Origin: CAYMKL01 sp964390805
GTDB lineage: Bacteria; Chloroflexota; Anaerolineae; VGOG01
DNA: 64,000 nt
Direction of reading: 5' to 3'
Assembly: GCA_964390805.1 (NCBI GenBank)
Contig: CAYMKL010000021.1
Location: 1 to 64,000 of the forward strand
Part shown: positions 52,801 through 61,800 of the stretch, one piece after another
Position numbering within the stretch: the first letter of the stretch is position 1
Layout: each line of letters opens with the position of its first letter
The notes under the pieces: model-generated
Seen by the model: the letters and a program-made list of their open reading frames with translations, nothing else
Told to the model about the DNA's origin: nothing
The model's database searches: none
Made by a program: the position numbers and the translations under genes

Positions 52801-53484
52801 CTAAGTCTCCTTTGGCTCTCCGACGATTCGCCATCCTCTCTGCGAGGCATAATCCCACAATTGATCGTCGGGATAGACGGCAACGGGGTTGCCCACCAGT
52901 TCGAGCACAGGGACGTCGAAGATGCCATCTCCGTAGGAGAAGCTTTGACTGAAGTCCACCTCCAGGTCACGTTTCGCCAGGAGTTCGGTGAGGAGAGTCA
53001 CCTTGTCTTGGCCGAAGCAGAGCTTGGCGGCCCGACCTGTGTATCTCCCCCGGTTCAGCTCCAGTCTCGTGCCCACGACGTGTTGCACCCCCAGGCGCTC
53101 CCCGAGGCAAGCCAGCAGCTCCTCGAACGCGCCGGAGACCAGAATCACCTGGTGGCCCTTGGCCTGGTGTTGACGCAAGACCTCGGCTACGTCGGGGCGT
53201 AGGGAAGGGATGAGGGCTTGATCGGTGATCCAGCGGAAGATCTCCTGGCCCTCTTCAGGCCTTAGGCCGACCAAAAGCCAGGGCATGTTCTTGATCCACA
53301 GGCGGAAGAACCGCTCTCGGCTCAACAAGCCCAGGCGGTGCAGCGGCCACAAGGAGAGGTGAGTGACCAAGAAAGCGTTGAGGAGGAGCCGCCGGCGACG
53401 GTGTGCGGTGGAGTATTTATTGAAAGCTTGCCACACGTGCTCGGCGCACAAGGTGCCATCGAGATCAAAGAAAGCTGCGATCAT
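52801..53484 (-). CDS. HAD-IB family phosphatase (SerB-like)
   Basis: A 227-aa cytosolic phosphatase. Motif I DLDGT (nucleophile Asp) is at residues 7-11, motif II is VSGAFEELL, and motif III/IV is SYGDGIFDVPVLEL. The helical cap between motifs I and II contains RRRRLLLNAFLVTHLSLWPL, which could rest against the membrane. Family members hydrolyse small phosphates such as phosphoserine or lysophosphatidic acid. Its position at the head of a two-component operon suggests the substrate is linked to the signal sensed. AAAGGGA lies upstream of the ATG. Confidence 0.85.
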   Translation of the reverse strand: MIAAFFDLDGTLCAEHVWQAFNKYSTAHRRRRLLLNAFLVTHLSLWPLHRLGLLSRERFFRLWIKNMPWLLVGLRPEEGQEIFRWITDQALIPSLRPDVAEVLRQHQAKGHQVILVSGAFEELLACLGERLGVQHVVGTRLELNRGRYTGRAAKLCFGQDKVTLLTELLAKRDLEVDFSQSFSYGDGIFDVPVLELVGNPVAVYPDDQLWDYASQRGWRIVGEPKET

Positions 53485-53530
53485 TGTTTCCCTTTCCGAG
53501 CTCAGAATTCAAAGCTGTGCGCCTAGTCCC

Positions 53531-53645
53531 AGACAGCGGCGCGGGGCTGAAGTCCCCGCGCTGAGAGAACGAAGCCCCTTCGGGGCTGGATGCAGCCCGC
53601 AGGGCTTTGTTCTTTTAGCCCAGAGCTTCAGCTCGGGGCGATCTT
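53531..53645. repeat. Cluster of GC-rich hairpins (REP-like)
   Basis: GCGCGGGG/CCCCGCGC, AGCCCC/GGGGCT with a TTCG loop, and GCCCGCAGGGC-type short stems follow one another between the HAD and kinase-family genes. Similar hairpin clusters are widespread in Chloroflexota and other GC-rich genomes. Confidence 0.5.
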
Positions 53646-53664
53646 CGCCTATCAGAGGTCAAGG

Positions 53665-54471
53665 TTAGAATCGGATCGTCGTTCCTTCCGCAAGGTCCGG
53701 CTCCACCAGCGCTCGCTTGATCATGCCCGGCTGCTGACCTGAGATGAGCAGCACTTTGAGCTCAGGCCGCCTCTGTACCAGGGCGTGCATGATCCGCACC
53801 TTGGTCAGCATCCCGCCCGTCACGTCAACGCCGTGAGAGCCGGCCAGCTTATGCTCCACCTGGTGAAAGTTCTGGCGCGAAATCTGTGGGATCAATTGGG
53901 CGGATTCATCTCGGAGGGGATCAGCGGTGAAGACGCCCTCTACCTCGCCAGCCAGGACGATCCGCGCGGGCTCCAGGTGATCGGCCAGGTAGGCGAATAT
54001 CTGTTCGGTGGAGATGATGGTGCAGCCATGCAGCTCATCCAGGGCAACGTCTCCGTAGACCAGGGGCACCAGGCCGTGGTGCAGAATCATTTCGATGGGC
54101 TTCGTTGCCATGCTGATGAGCTGTCCATCGTAGCAGTGGGCCGAGGCCGAGGGTTGGATGGAGACGACTGGTACGCCTTCGGCCAGGAAGATGTCTGTCA
54201 CAAGGCGGTTGAGGCGGGCGGCTGCCGCGCCCGTCTCGGCATAGCCCCGCCAGTTGGGCGGGGCTCCTTCGAGGAGGCCGTGGCGCCGCGCGACGAAGTG
54301 GCCGAAGGAGCCGCTGCCGTGGCCTACGAGGAGCCGGAGGTCGGGCCTGGCCTCCAGCACATCCTCTATCTCCCGTGTCGTCCGCCTGATGACCTCCCCC
54401 CTCGGCGTTGCCTCCCTGCTTTTGTCGGTTATCAGAGAACCTCCGAGTTTTAGGAAGACTAGTTCGTGCAC
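53665..54471 (-). CDS. Isopentenyl phosphate kinase
   Basis: A 268-aa amino-acid-kinase-fold enzyme that phosphorylates isopentenyl phosphate to isopentenyl diphosphate. Landmarks are LKLGGSLITDK at the N-terminus, GHGSGSFGHFVARRHG with the catalytic His (about 50-65), VPLVYGDVALDE, and the nucleotide-binding VEGVFTADP and DVTGGMLTKV. These match the archaeal-type kinase of the alternative mevalonate route, which is also known from Roseiflexus-like Chloroflexota. The start is GTG at 54471 with GGAGG very close. No other mevalonate gene is in the window. Confidence 0.85.
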   Translation of the reverse strand: MHELVFLKLGGSLITDKSREATPRGEVIRRTTREIEDVLEARPDLRLLVGHGSGSFGHFVARRHGLLEGAPPNWRGYAETGAAAARLNRLVTDIFLAEGVPVVSIQPSASAHCYDGQLISMATKPIEMILHHGLVPLVYGDVALDELHGCTIISTEQIFAYLADHLEPARIVLAGEVEGVFTADPLRDESAQLIPQISRQNFHQVEHKLAGSHGVDVTGGMLTKVRIMHALVQRRPELKVLLISGQQPGMIKRALVEPDLAEGTTIRF

Positions 54472-54480
54472 GCCACCTCC

Positions 54481-54535
54481 TCCCAGCCTCCCCCCTTTGG
54501 CAAGCTCAGGGCAAGCTCTACGAGGGGGAGGAGCA
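54481..54535. repeat. Palindromic GC-rich element, relative of the 1-383 repeat
   Basis: CCTCCCCC at the left and CGAGGGGGAGGAG at the right form a hairpin around a TTTGGCAAGCTCAGGG core. The rest of the interval up to 54739 holds no gene I can support. Confidence 0.5.
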
Positions 54536-54739
54536 AAAAAGGCCCTCAGCTATGTAGATTGTATCATATGTGGTTTTCTTCCAGCACGAAGCCGTGTGCC
54601 TGAGTTGCCTGCCGCACCAACTCAGCGTTCACCAGCCGATCTTGCACGTCATTGCCGACTGGGAGAAGCTGGCCCAACAGTTCGCTCATAGCTCGGTCGG
54701 CACCCTACACCACTTGGCACATCAAATTGTCGCAGGTGC

Positions 54740-54771
54740 GTGGAGAGGCGGCCTTCTGACCGCCTCTCCAC
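54740..54771 (-). terminator. Terminator of the DUF4332 gene
   Basis: GTGGAGAGGCGG pairs perfectly with CCGCCTCTCCAC around an 8-nt loop, just downstream of the stop codon at 54780. There is no T-run, so it may act as a Rho-independent terminator poorly. Confidence 0.6.
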
Positions 54772-54779
54772 ACAATGCA

Positions 54780-55187
54780 TCAATACTCCAGCAACTTGGG
54801 CAACTCTTGGGCCTGCGTTACCCAGTCCTTAACCATATCCAGATGGGGTGTTCGCCCGGCCAGCTTCTTTTCGGCGTTTATCTCCGTTAGGCTGGCGTGC
54901 AAGTTGTCTGGGTTGCGGGTCGCCAGCTCTTTGACCGTGTCCACGCCAGTATGCTCTAGCAGGTCGGAGAAGACGCCAGCGATACCCCGAACGCGCGCCA
55001 GGTCTGCACGGTTGGCGAGTCCCAGAATGGCCTGGGATTCCACGCCCGCGTGCTCTGCCAGAGCCTTTCGTCCGGCGGGTGTCCGGGCCGCTTCGAGGAG
55101 CTGATCGCTGTCGTAGATCCCCTGCTCCTTCAACTTGGCCGCCAGTTCGGCGGACATGCCTCTGAGTGTGCCGATTGAGATAGCCAT
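54780..55187 (-). CDS. DUF4332 helix-hairpin-helix protein
   Basis: A 135-aa cytosolic protein of helix-hairpin-helix type: IGTLRGMSAELAAKLKEQGI, then TPAGRKALAEHAGVESQAIL and LARVRGIAGVFSDLLEHTGV. These paired helices resemble DUF4332, a family with DNA-polymerase-beta-like HhH repeats, thought to bind DNA or act as a scaffold. GGAGG lies before the ATG at 55187. A related HhH is fused to a membrane anchor at 56913. The upstream neighbour encodes a 67-aa protein. Confidence 0.8.
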   Translation of the reverse strand: MAISIGTLRGMSAELAAKLKEQGIYDSDQLLEAARTPAGRKALAEHAGVESQAILGLANRADLARVRGIAGVFSDLLEHTGVDTVKELATRNPDNLHASLTEINAEKKLAGRTPHLDMVKDWVTQAQELPKLLEY

Positions 55188-55234
55188 CTTTGCCTCCTTT
55201 CATTTGTTGTGATAAGATTGTGATTGGGTTGCTT

Positions 55235-55438
55235 CTAGCCCAAAATGCCTCCCAGTCCCTTCGTAATGTCTCCCAGGTCCTTGGGCATTCCGCCGCCACC
55301 TAACACGCTGTCAATTTGACCAGCGATGGGAGCCGGCAGCTTGTCCTTTAGATAGCCGATAACCGCATCCACGGCTTTCTTGGCTATCTCTTCGGAAAGA
55401 CCGGCCTTCTGCGAGACCAGCTTGATCAATTCGTCCAT
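55235..55438 (-). CDS. Small conserved protein (DUF2267-like)
   Basis: A 67-aa protein (MDELIKLVSQKAGLSEEIA, VDAVIGYLKDKLPAPIAGQ, GGILG at the end). Its helices and Gly-rich end resemble DUF2267-type or VcgC-like small proteins found in many Chloroflexota; I cannot assign a function. The ATG at 55438 has GGAGG 8 nt upstream. A GTG three codons earlier would also give a frame, but lies inside the ribosome-site region. Confidence 0.65.
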   Translation of the reverse strand: MDELIKLVSQKAGLSEEIAKKAVDAVIGYLKDKLPAPIAGQIDSVLGGGGMPKDLGDITKGLGGILG

Positions 55439-55542
55439 CGTTCTCACCTCCTCCCATTCATGCAGTGCACTATCTGTTCGCGGAACGGAAAAACGATTGT
55501 GCCTGACACGTCCGTTCTAACCGACTTTGACCGCTGCTAAGC

Positions 55543-55998
55543 CTACGCCACCGGCAGTTCAGAGGTGCAATGCGGGCAACGAGTGGCCTTGATGGGGATG
55601 GTGGACAGGCAGTATGGACACTCTTTCGTTGTCGGCTCGGCTGGCGGCGCTTCCTCCTCCCGCTTCATCCGATTGATGCTGCGGATGAGCAGGAACATCA
55701 CAAAAGCAACGATGAGGAAGCTGACCACGGCGTTGATGAACACGCCGTAGTTCAGGGTCACCGCGCCTGCGGCCTGCGCGTCGGCCGGCGATGCGTAAGG
55801 TGCAGGCGGGGAGCCTACCTTGAGCAAGATGAAGAGGTTGGCGAAATCCATGCCGCCCAGCAACAGGCCGATGGGCGGCATGATGACGTCATTCACCAAC
55901 GAGCTGACGATGGTGCCGAAGGCAGCGCCGATGATGATGCCCACGGCCATATCAACCACGTTCCCACGCATGACGAATTCTTTGAACTCTTTCAACAT
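55543..55998 (-). CDS. Large-conductance mechanosensitive channel with C-terminal zinc ribbon
   Basis: A 151-aa MscL. Residues 1-35 hold the pore-lining helix (NVVDMAVGIIIGAAFGTIV), then IMPPIGLLLGGMDF and a second helix at about 82-106 (NAVVSFLIVAFVMFLLI). It opens on membrane tension to release solutes during osmotic downshock. Unusually, the C-terminus after the MKREEE helix carries a zinc-ribbon-like motif, CPYC (127-130), 10 residues, CPHC (141-144). GGGGG lies before the ATG at 55998. Confidence 0.95.
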   Translation of the reverse strand: MLKEFKEFVMRGNVVDMAVGIIIGAAFGTIVSSLVNDVIMPPIGLLLGGMDFANLFILLKVGSPPAPYASPADAQAAGAVTLNYGVFINAVVSFLIVAFVMFLLIRSINRMKREEEAPPAEPTTKECPYCLSTIPIKATRCPHCTSELPVA

Positions 55999-56035
55999 AT
56001 TTAAACCCCCTTTGGATTAGCTTGAAAGTGGTACA

Positions 56036-56056
56036 CTTGGCGAACATGTCGCCAAG
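56036..56056. promoter_or_regulatory. Perfect dyad upstream of mscL
   Basis: CTTGGCGA, 5 bp, TCGCCAAG, about 40 bp upstream of the mscL start codon. It is short for a terminator and could be an operator. Confidence 0.4.
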
Positions 56057-56137
56057 CCAGTTGTAAATTATGGGATCAAACCCCTTGATGCATGTCAGAT
56101 CGTCGGGCGTTAGTGCTTTCGCTTCAGACAAACTGGC

Positions 56138-56812
56138 TCATTTGACACGCACACCCAGGATGGTGGCAAGCTGACTGAGGCCGGTGTAGTAGTCGTAGCG
56201 GAACGAGACCATCTGATAACTACTCAACAGAAGTGGCACCTCGCACCGTTTCACCTCCAGCGGTATTACCCGTATTCGGTCTTTGCGTTCCTGGGCGACA
56301 GCAATCTCCGTCTCCTTCCTTACCCATTTTGATTCCAGCACCGCTGGCGTCAGTACAACCACAATATGGCTGCTCTCTCTCAGCCCCCGTTCGATGGCGC
56401 TTACCCAACTCTCGCCCGGATGGATGCTTTCCGGGGAGATCCAGATCTTAACACCCAGTCGCTGCAAATCGTCGGCTAGGCGGTGGGCGAACTGGGTGTC
56501 CTCGCTATCGTAGCTGACGAAAACTTGTTCGACCTTGGTTGCAGTGGGGGGGGGCTCAAGTTCGGCAGTCGGTACTACTACCTCGGGCTTGGCAGGAGGA
56601 GCTGCTGCCTCGGGTTTGGTGGTCGGGACTTCTTTCCCCTTGCGGGAGATTAGCCGCAACCCAATAGACACCGTGAGCACCACGATTACCAGCAACCAAA
56701 GCCACCAGGGGATCCCCCGGGCCTGACTGGCCTCGTTAACCGGGCCGGAGCAAGCTGTTTGCACCAGGGAGGCTACCGGTAGGCCTATCAAGGTACTGTG
56801 TTTTCGGAACAT
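56138..56812 (-). CDS. Membrane-anchored TIR-domain protein
   Basis: A 224-aa protein. It has a lipoprotein-like start (MFRKHSTLIGLPVASLVQTAC), a membrane helix at about 36-55 (WWLWLLVIVVLTVSIGLRL), a Pro-rich stalk, and a TIR domain at 94-224. TIR landmarks: VFVSYDSEDTQFAHRL, WISPESIHPGESWVSAIERGLRESS, and SKWVRKETEIAVAQE containing the Glu usually catalytic in NAD-cleaving TIRs. The N-terminal anchor is closely similar to the protein at 56913, which carries an HhH instead. AGGAGG lies upstream of the ATG. It may be an NADase effector or signalling scaffold; activity is not proven by sequence. Confidence 0.85.
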   Translation of the reverse strand: MFRKHSTLIGLPVASLVQTACSGPVNEASQARGIPWWLWLLVIVVLTVSIGLRLISRKGKEVPTTKPEAAAPPAKPEVVVPTAELEPPPTATKVEQVFVSYDSEDTQFAHRLADDLQRLGVKIWISPESIHPGESWVSAIERGLRESSHIVVVLTPAVLESKWVRKETEIAVAQERKDRIRVIPLEVKRCEVPLLLSSYQMVSFRYDYYTGLSQLATILGVRVK

Positions 56813-56912
56813 GACTTCTCGCCTCCTGGTTACACACGGTTCACTAGGTTATCGGGGCGCGGCCGCCGGCAGAGAGTAGTCTCAGCCCTACCATTAAGAC
56901 CAGGCTGATCAA

Positions 56913-57461
56913 TCACACTCGCCGGCCACCCTTGAGCTCATCTTGTAGAGTCTCAAGCACATCCCACTGGCCAGTAGCCGCCAGGTTGGCCTGCTCGGGC
57001 CAACTGGTGGGATCTGCCAGCGCAGTGAGGCCGGCCTCCGCGATGATCTGCTTCAGCCGACTCACATCGGTGGCAGCCAGTTGTGCAAAGGTCGTGATGC
57101 CGGCTGCCTGAAGCAAACTGGAAATCTTGGGGCCAATTCCCTCAATGCGCTTCAGATCATCGGGCATTGGCGGCGCGTGCCTTGCCACACCCTCTGGCGT
57201 CTCAACCACGTGGGATGGAGCTGCTGTCTCAGGCCTGGCGGTCGGGGCTGCTGTCTTTGGTCTGGTTGGCGGGGCAGCTTTTTCCTTGGGGCGGCCTAGC
57301 TGCCACCAAAGCCACAGTGCCACTATCACTACTATTATCAGCAGCCAAACCCACCCGGGGATGCCCTGGGCCTGACTGGTTTCCTGAACCGGACTAGAAC
57401 AAGCCGTTTGCACCAGGCCAGCTACCAGTAGAGCGATCAGGATACTGTATTTGCGAAACAT
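56913..57461 (-). CDS. Membrane-anchored helix-hairpin-helix protein
   Basis: A 182-aa paralog of the TIR protein's N-terminus: MFRKYSILIALLVAGLVQTAC, membrane helix at about 36-55 (GWVWLLIIVVIVALWLWWQL), and a Thr/Ala/Pro linker. The C-terminal part (about 100-170) is an HhH domain of DUF4332/ribosomal-L21-like type: DDLKRIEGIGPKISSLLQA, TDVSRLKQIIAEAGL. HhH domains usually bind DNA or another protein. GGAGG lies 7 nt before the ATG at 57461. It shares orientation with the TIR gene 100 bp away. Confidence 0.8.
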   Translation of the reverse strand: MFRKYSILIALLVAGLVQTACSSPVQETSQAQGIPGWVWLLIIVVIVALWLWWQLGRPKEKAAPPTRPKTAAPTARPETAAPSHVVETPEGVARHAPPMPDDLKRIEGIGPKISSLLQAAGITTFAQLAATDVSRLKQIIAEAGLTALADPTSWPEQANLAATGQWDVLETLQDELKGGRRV

Positions 57462-57617
57462 GTTTTTTCCTCCTTTGATTGAAGCGATGCCCAACAGGGC
57501 CAGATACACACTTTTGAGGCCTTTCGACCTTCCTCAACACCCCTCTTACGACGAGAGGACCTGCTACATCCTATTTACATGCAACTACCTCCTTTCTGTA
57601 CTTCCAGATATTCAACG

Positions 57618-58376
57618 TCACCGGTGGGTGTAGGCGACCAGCCAACTCTGGTACATTGGATCTGGCCCAACATCAATGGTCGTCCGTCGGATTGCCTCCT
57701 CAAGCGACATCTCCTGCCCCACGATGGCCAGCAACAGGCGCAGAATGGCGCGATCGTTGTGAGCCAGGTCAACGGTGTCATCCCACCCCACCACCGCCGA
57801 TGCGCCGCGATCAAGGAAGGCCTCGGCAAGTTCGGGCGAGGCCAGGATCTTGCAGCCGCCGATGATCAACAGCGTGTCGTCGAACCGCCCTCGCATCTCC
57901 TCCCTGATGAAGGCGGCCACGATGGCGAAGTAGTCTGTACCATCGGGATCGGGGATCGTATCGCCGTATGCGAGGTGGCCTCGAAGCTGTTCCAGTGCCC
58001 ATTGGTCTTCGCGATAGAGCTCCGACGTGAACAGCCCGATTTCGCCCGTAGGGTCTACATCGCTGGAATGGGTGCGGAAGACGATCAGGCGGTAGCCGTG
58101 GGTTGCCAAATTCTTGTAGAACTCGACGGTGATCTCGCGGCCACTGTAGACATCTACCTGATAGCCGGCTGCTTTCAGCATGGCGGAGGCCAGGTCAACG
58201 AATTCCTGGTTTGGATGGGTGAGTCCCACCTGATCAACGATGGCCACTCGGAGAGTGGGCTGCTCCATCAGGTCGGAGAGGATGGTGTCTGGGCGGAGCC
58301 AGAGCCACGCCAATCCGCTGATGGCCAGGATGATCAAAACGCCAACGATGATCAGCCATAAGCGTTGACGGTTCAT
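57618..58376 (-). CDS. Membrane-anchored caspase-fold-like protein
   Basis: A 252-aa protein with an N-terminal anchor (7-27, WLIIVGVLIILAISGLAWLWL). The rest matches the outline of caspase/CHAT/gingipain-fold proteases: a beta strand and VFRTHSSDV with His103, then TLLIIGGCKILASPELAEAF with Cys175, followed by DRGASAVVGWDDTVD, where CHAT proteins have their AFLxAGA motif. The spacing of about 70 residues between His and Cys fits. It is inferred, not certain, that it is an active protease. The upstream gene at 58387 ends 10 bp before its start, and the C25 protease lies nearby. Confidence 0.6.
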   Translation of the reverse strand: MNRQRLWLIIVGVLIILAISGLAWLWLRPDTILSDLMEQPTLRVAIVDQVGLTHPNQEFVDLASAMLKAAGYQVDVYSGREITVEFYKNLATHGYRLIVFRTHSSDVDPTGEIGLFTSELYREDQWALEQLRGHLAYGDTIPDPDGTDYFAIVAAFIREEMRGRFDDTLLIIGGCKILASPELAEAFLDRGASAVVGWDDTVDLAHNDRAILRLLLAIVGQEMSLEEAIRRTTIDVGPDPMYQSWLVAYTHR

Positions 58377-58386
58377 GGGCTTTGAT

Positions 58387-58710
58387 TCAGGCCGTGGGGC
58401 GACGGCGTATCACAACGAGGCCGACGACGCCAATCATAATGACCAGAGCAGCCAACGGCACGACTAGAGTGCCCAGGTTTGCTTGCAGCACGGCTTCGCG
58501 ATCCACCGTGGAGAGATGGCCGCCGACCGGAATCGGTGTGGCGGTAGGCGGAGGAACCGTCGGCGTATCCCCAGCCAGGATAGGAGCCATGGGCGTGCCC
58601 TCGTTCTGGAGTTGAGCCGATACAGGATCCTCGCTGAAGAAGAAGGGCATCATGCCAAGTAAGATCAGCATGCCAAGTAGAATCAGTATCCCTGCTACAA
58701 TTGGTCGCAT
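58387..58710 (-). CDS. Small two-helix membrane protein
   Basis: A 107-aa protein with an N-terminal hydrophobic helix (IVAGILILLGMLILLGMM), a Pro/Thr-rich external stretch (TPTVPPPTATPIPVGG), and a C-terminal helix (VVPLAALVIMIGVVGLVVI) followed by RRRPTA. GGAGG lies before the ATG at 58710. It is the first gene of a likely operon with the caspase-like protein. I know no homolog; it may be a membrane partner or anchor. Confidence 0.65.
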   Translation of the reverse strand: MRPIVAGILILLGMLILLGMMPFFFSEDPVSAQLQNEGTPMAPILAGDTPTVPPPTATPIPVGGHLSTVDREAVLQANLGTLVVPLAALVIMIGVVGLVVIRRRPTA

Positions 58711-58777
58711 TGTGTCACCTCCTGGTATTCTCAGTGGATCCAAGATTGCTCTGAGGGGATTGTTCTGTGGTGGGCAA

Positions 58778-58816
58778 AGGTCTCCGACCGAGCCCCTTCG
58801 CCTCGGTCAGAGACCT
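58778..58816 (-). terminator. Terminator of the C25 protease gene
   Basis: AGGTCTCCGACCGAG pairs with CTCGGTCAGAGACCT (one mismatch), 19 bp beyond the protease stop codon. A short T-run is not obvious. Confidence 0.65.
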
Positions 58817-58834
58817 TCGGCGATCGAGATTCGG

Positions 58835-61800
58835 CTACAGGCAGCCGCTAGTGCCAGCCTCGCAAGTACCTCCCCAACGAGCGGCTACCCGCATGATGTC
58901 CACGATGTCTATGTCGCAGTCGCCATCGAGGTCGTATGGGGTCTCGTAATTGGGCGTGTCGGGATTGCCGTCGGGGTTGGGGTTATCACAAGAAGTACTC
59001 CAACGGCTGGCCACCAGCATGATGTCAGCTACATTCACATCGCCATCGTCGTTGAGGTCGGCCTGACAATCGCTCTCGATTCCGGTGTCGGTGGCCGGAT
59101 CGCCCACCAGGGCAAAGGTGTGGATCAGGTCCAGATTGCTGCCGGTGTTGTACAAGCGCACCTTGCCGGCCACAGTGGCCGCACCTAGCCGTCGAGCGTC
59201 TTGCTGGAACAGGGCGTTGTAGAACCCGCGGCTGAGCTTGTCGTGCCCCGTTGCCACGCCCAGGCCCGTGGGGGACCAACTGGCGATGGCTCCTTTGTTC
59301 GCCGCCCGCACCAATTGTTCAGCTACGGCGTCCTGCACAGCGTCCTGGAAGGAGCCTTCCAAACAGGTCATTCCCAGCACCAAAGGGAACTTGTTAGCGT
59401 TGCTCAACCCACCCACGTCTGAGACGGCAAAGAAGCCCTCATCAGCCCACTCTCCTACGCCGGCATGTCCGATGTAGTTGCCAAATCGTTGCCCCTGGTT
59501 GATGTTGCTGATGATAGCTGACTTGACTGCGGCAGCGGTGCCATGGGTTTCGCCGTAGTAGATGGTCTGGACGGTGTAGCTGTCGGGCAGGCAGTCTGCG
59601 GCGAGGCCGTCGGCGAGGCGCGGGAAATTGCCAGCGTTGCGCGCCGGTTCATAGTTGTCGGCCACAAACATCACGCTGTCGGGCACAGACTGTAGCCCCT
59701 GCAAGCCCAGCGCTCCTTCGTAGCTGATGATCTTGGCAACGACGGCGTTTGCCTCCGCCAGGGTGTTCACCGGCGCCCGGCCGACGGCCAAATCGGGCAC
59801 GATGTCCGCGCCGCTCACGGCGGCATAGTAGTTCTCATCGGCTGTCTCACCCAACCAGGGGTCAACCATGGCCATGTAGGGCGGGATGTAGTTGTCCCGC
59901 GGCTCGCCCAGATAATCGCGGTAGTCGTAGGTGCCATCCCCCATCAGCAGCGCATATTGCGGACTGGGCGACCAATTGTCAATGGCATAGGCCAGGAAGT
60001 CGTGAATGGCCTCCGGATCCAGCACGCCATTGCCGAACTGGTTGTAGACGTCTTGAACCTGAACGACCCTAACAGTGAAATCAGTGGCGCGGTGGGTGGC
60101 CAGTTGGTTGGCGGCGCTGGTGAAGTCGGCGTGGGTGATGATGAGGTAGTTGGCGCCGTTGGCGGGCGCTCTCAAATCAGTGCCGGCGTTCACGCGCGCT
60201 AAGCTATCGGGTTCCATGAGGGCCGGCTTCTGAAGTAGCACGGCGACGTACTTATCAGCCGTCGGCGTCGCGTCGCTGAACCGAAGCGTTCCCCGCCAGT
60301 TTACCTGGGTACCGGTAAGCCGCACTGGATTGGGCGGGTCTGTGATGTCGTACACCCCTACGTCAGAGTCACTGAACCCGGTGATCTCGTACTCGGAATA
60401 GCCAGTTGGCCGCGTGAAGGTCAGCCTGTCATCTTGGGCATGGAAGGCCCGCCGATAATCCATCTCGAACCAATCCACGTAGAGGGCGTCGGCTATGACG
60501 CCCGGCTGCAAGTAGATCTCCAGCCGAACTGTGTTCGTACCAGGATTTAGCTCTGACGACGCCACGTTCCCCTCGACCTCCACGCCTATCTGGCCATCCC
60601 AGGTTTGGTCCGTGATGAGGGTAGCCGGTGCGGCATTGCTCAGGTAGAGCTTCGCCCGGTGATCGGGATTGACATTGGAGCTGCTGGAAATATTGACTAA
60701 TTTGGCGCGAACGGTGGCCTCGTGACTTTCAGAGGATACATCAGGTGTTGAAACAGGGTAATCGCGCTGCAGCGGCGAGCTTGGATCTGTCTGGACCAGG
60801 TAGACCCAATACCAGTGCGTGTCCGAGCCGCCGAGCTCAGGCAGATTCCAGTAATACTTGTGGTTCTCTTCGACGTGGACTGTGGTGGGGAAGTCGGGGG
60901 GAATCGCCCCGGACCCCGGCGTGCCGCTACGGGTTGCCATGCGCTTGCCCGCCTGGCGGCCAGCCACCAGCCAGTAGACCCGCGTGCCGGTATATCGTAG
61001 CTCCTCTTCGTCGGGTATTCGCCCGTAGAAGCGAATGAGGTCTCTGAAGTCGAGGTGGTCGTCGCCGTCCAAGTCCACGATCTCCAGGGCGACCTCGCTC
61101 TCCGCGCTCAGGTTGAAGTCCTCGAACAGTTGAAAGGTGCTGAGCAGGTAGTTGATGACGTCGGGGTCTTCAGCCTGAAGCATGTTGCGGTCCAATTCGT
61201 ACAGACCATCCTGGCTGACCTCGATGCGGAACCGGATGCCGGTGTAGAAATCCTGTAACCGTTCACCTCCCTCCCCCTCGGAGGGCGAGGGCTGGAGTGG
61301 GGGTGGAAGCGCTCGCCACGCCCTAGCCGCTGCGTAGTTCAGCAGCAGAGCCCGCAGCGCGGACTCAAAGGAGCCTTCGTCAACTGGCCCGCTCTTCTCC
61401 GGTGCCGGCGCATCGAACCCTGGGTGTTTTGGAGTTGGCTTGAATATCGAGCCGGAGTTCCCAACTTGTTGGGATTGGCCGAACTGCTCCCCGAACAAGT
61501 TGGGGATCCCGACACTGTGGCCCCCGAACTCTTCGGCCGTAAGCGAAGCGGCGCTCAGGGCAAGCTGCACGGCCACCCGTAGGCGGTCGTAGACGTGCAA
61601 CTCTCTTTTCTGGGGATGAAACTGGAACGGGTTCAGTCGAATCTGGACGAAAGACTGACTACGCAGCCGGCCCACCTCAATGACCTGCGCCAGCTCTGCC
61701 GGATAGAGCGCATCGCCGCTGGCCGGCTCGGTTTTCAGTGCAGGCGGCCCAGTCAGTGCTGCGACCGACGGCGCGGTTTCAAGATCGAAGCTCAGCGTCG

